Positions 41,654 through 41,693 of a DNA stretch of 41,693 nt are shown here, piece by piece. The notes under the pieces were generated by a model. The model did no database searches, had not been told where the DNA came from, and saw nothing but the letters and a program-made list of their open reading frames with translations. This DNA is from Candidatus Kuenenia stuttgartensis (lineage in GTDB: Bacteria; Planctomycetota; Planctomycetia; Planctomycetales; Planctomycetaceae): the NCBI GenBank assembly GCA_945904015.1, contig CAMDPK010000052.1, positions 1-41,693 on the forward strand, in the 5' to 3' direction. The position numbers were made by a program, and so were the translations under genes. Within the stretch, counting starts at the first letter, position 1, and each line of letters begins with the position of its first letter.

Positions 41654-41693
41654 ATGAGTAAGCTACGGTTCGTTGGTTTGGACGTCCACAAAG
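41654..41693 (+). mobile_element. 5' end of an IS110-family transposase gene, cut by the window edge
   Basis: ATG at 41654 followed by 13 codons reading MSKLRFVGLDVHK. The GLDVHK motif, with the first catalytic Asp of the DEDD/RuvC-like domain, is the usual N-terminus of IS110-family transposases. GGGAGG lies about 9 bases upstream. Only 40 bases are visible, so intactness, the subgroup (IS110 or IS1111) and the right end cannot be judged. Confidence 0.75.

Overview
The window looks like chromosome of a member of the Planctomycetota. Pointers are a DUF1501 protein with a twin-arginine leader, a DcaP-like porin, a sialate O-acetylesterase, large FtsX-type permeases, GC-rich codon use, short operons on both strands, and many intergenic palindromes that translate into Arg-rich or Ser/Glu peptides. 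The genus cannot be told from the sequence. I see no rRNA, tRNA, CRISPR array or prophage. The only transposase is the first 40 bases of an IS110-type gene at the right edge.

Layout. 1-818: 3' part of an endonuclease/exonuclease/phosphatase gene. 819-1653: no gene; two palindromes, a degenerate 42-bp tandem array and a hairpin. 1654-5329: porin, class V aminotransferase, DinB-like protein. 5342-11793 (minus): flagellar control block flhA-flhF-flhG-fliA, followed by a SAM methyltransferase and a small lipoprotein. 11993-14560: an enolase-superfamily enzyme divergent from an MFS carrier, probably uptake and conversion of one small acid. 14682-17117: DUF1501 protein and an RluA-type pseudouridine synthase. 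17217-20011 (minus): a short Hsp70 followed by a J-like/MshEN/membrane fusion protein. 20284-21973: exported methyltransferase divergent from YceH. 22069-28314: FtsX-type permease and a receiver-like protein, divergent from a sialate O-acetylesterase. 28581-34099: envelope-polysaccharide genes (epimerase, Wzc-type kinase, GlmU-like protein) and a small membrane protein. 34087-39447 (minus): MpaA-like peptidase, membrane protein, MurJ, a conserved small protein and an M24-fold protein without metal ligands. 39815-end: Cys-rich lipoprotein, DUF2071 protein, start of an IS110 transposase.

The most unusual layer is the palindromes. I count about twenty, in at least a dozen sequence families (named A to M here for convenience). 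They sit mostly in gaps between genes, but three lie inside reading frames: in the middle of flhF, at the N-terminus of murJ, and at the C-terminus of the epimerase, where the element supplies the stop codon. One is nested inside another. Several also create false upstream start codons, so I shortened many genes to internal ATG or GTG starts.

The best protein-level candidate for something new is the Hsp70 gene paired with a membrane-anchored J-like/MshEN fusion (17217-20011).
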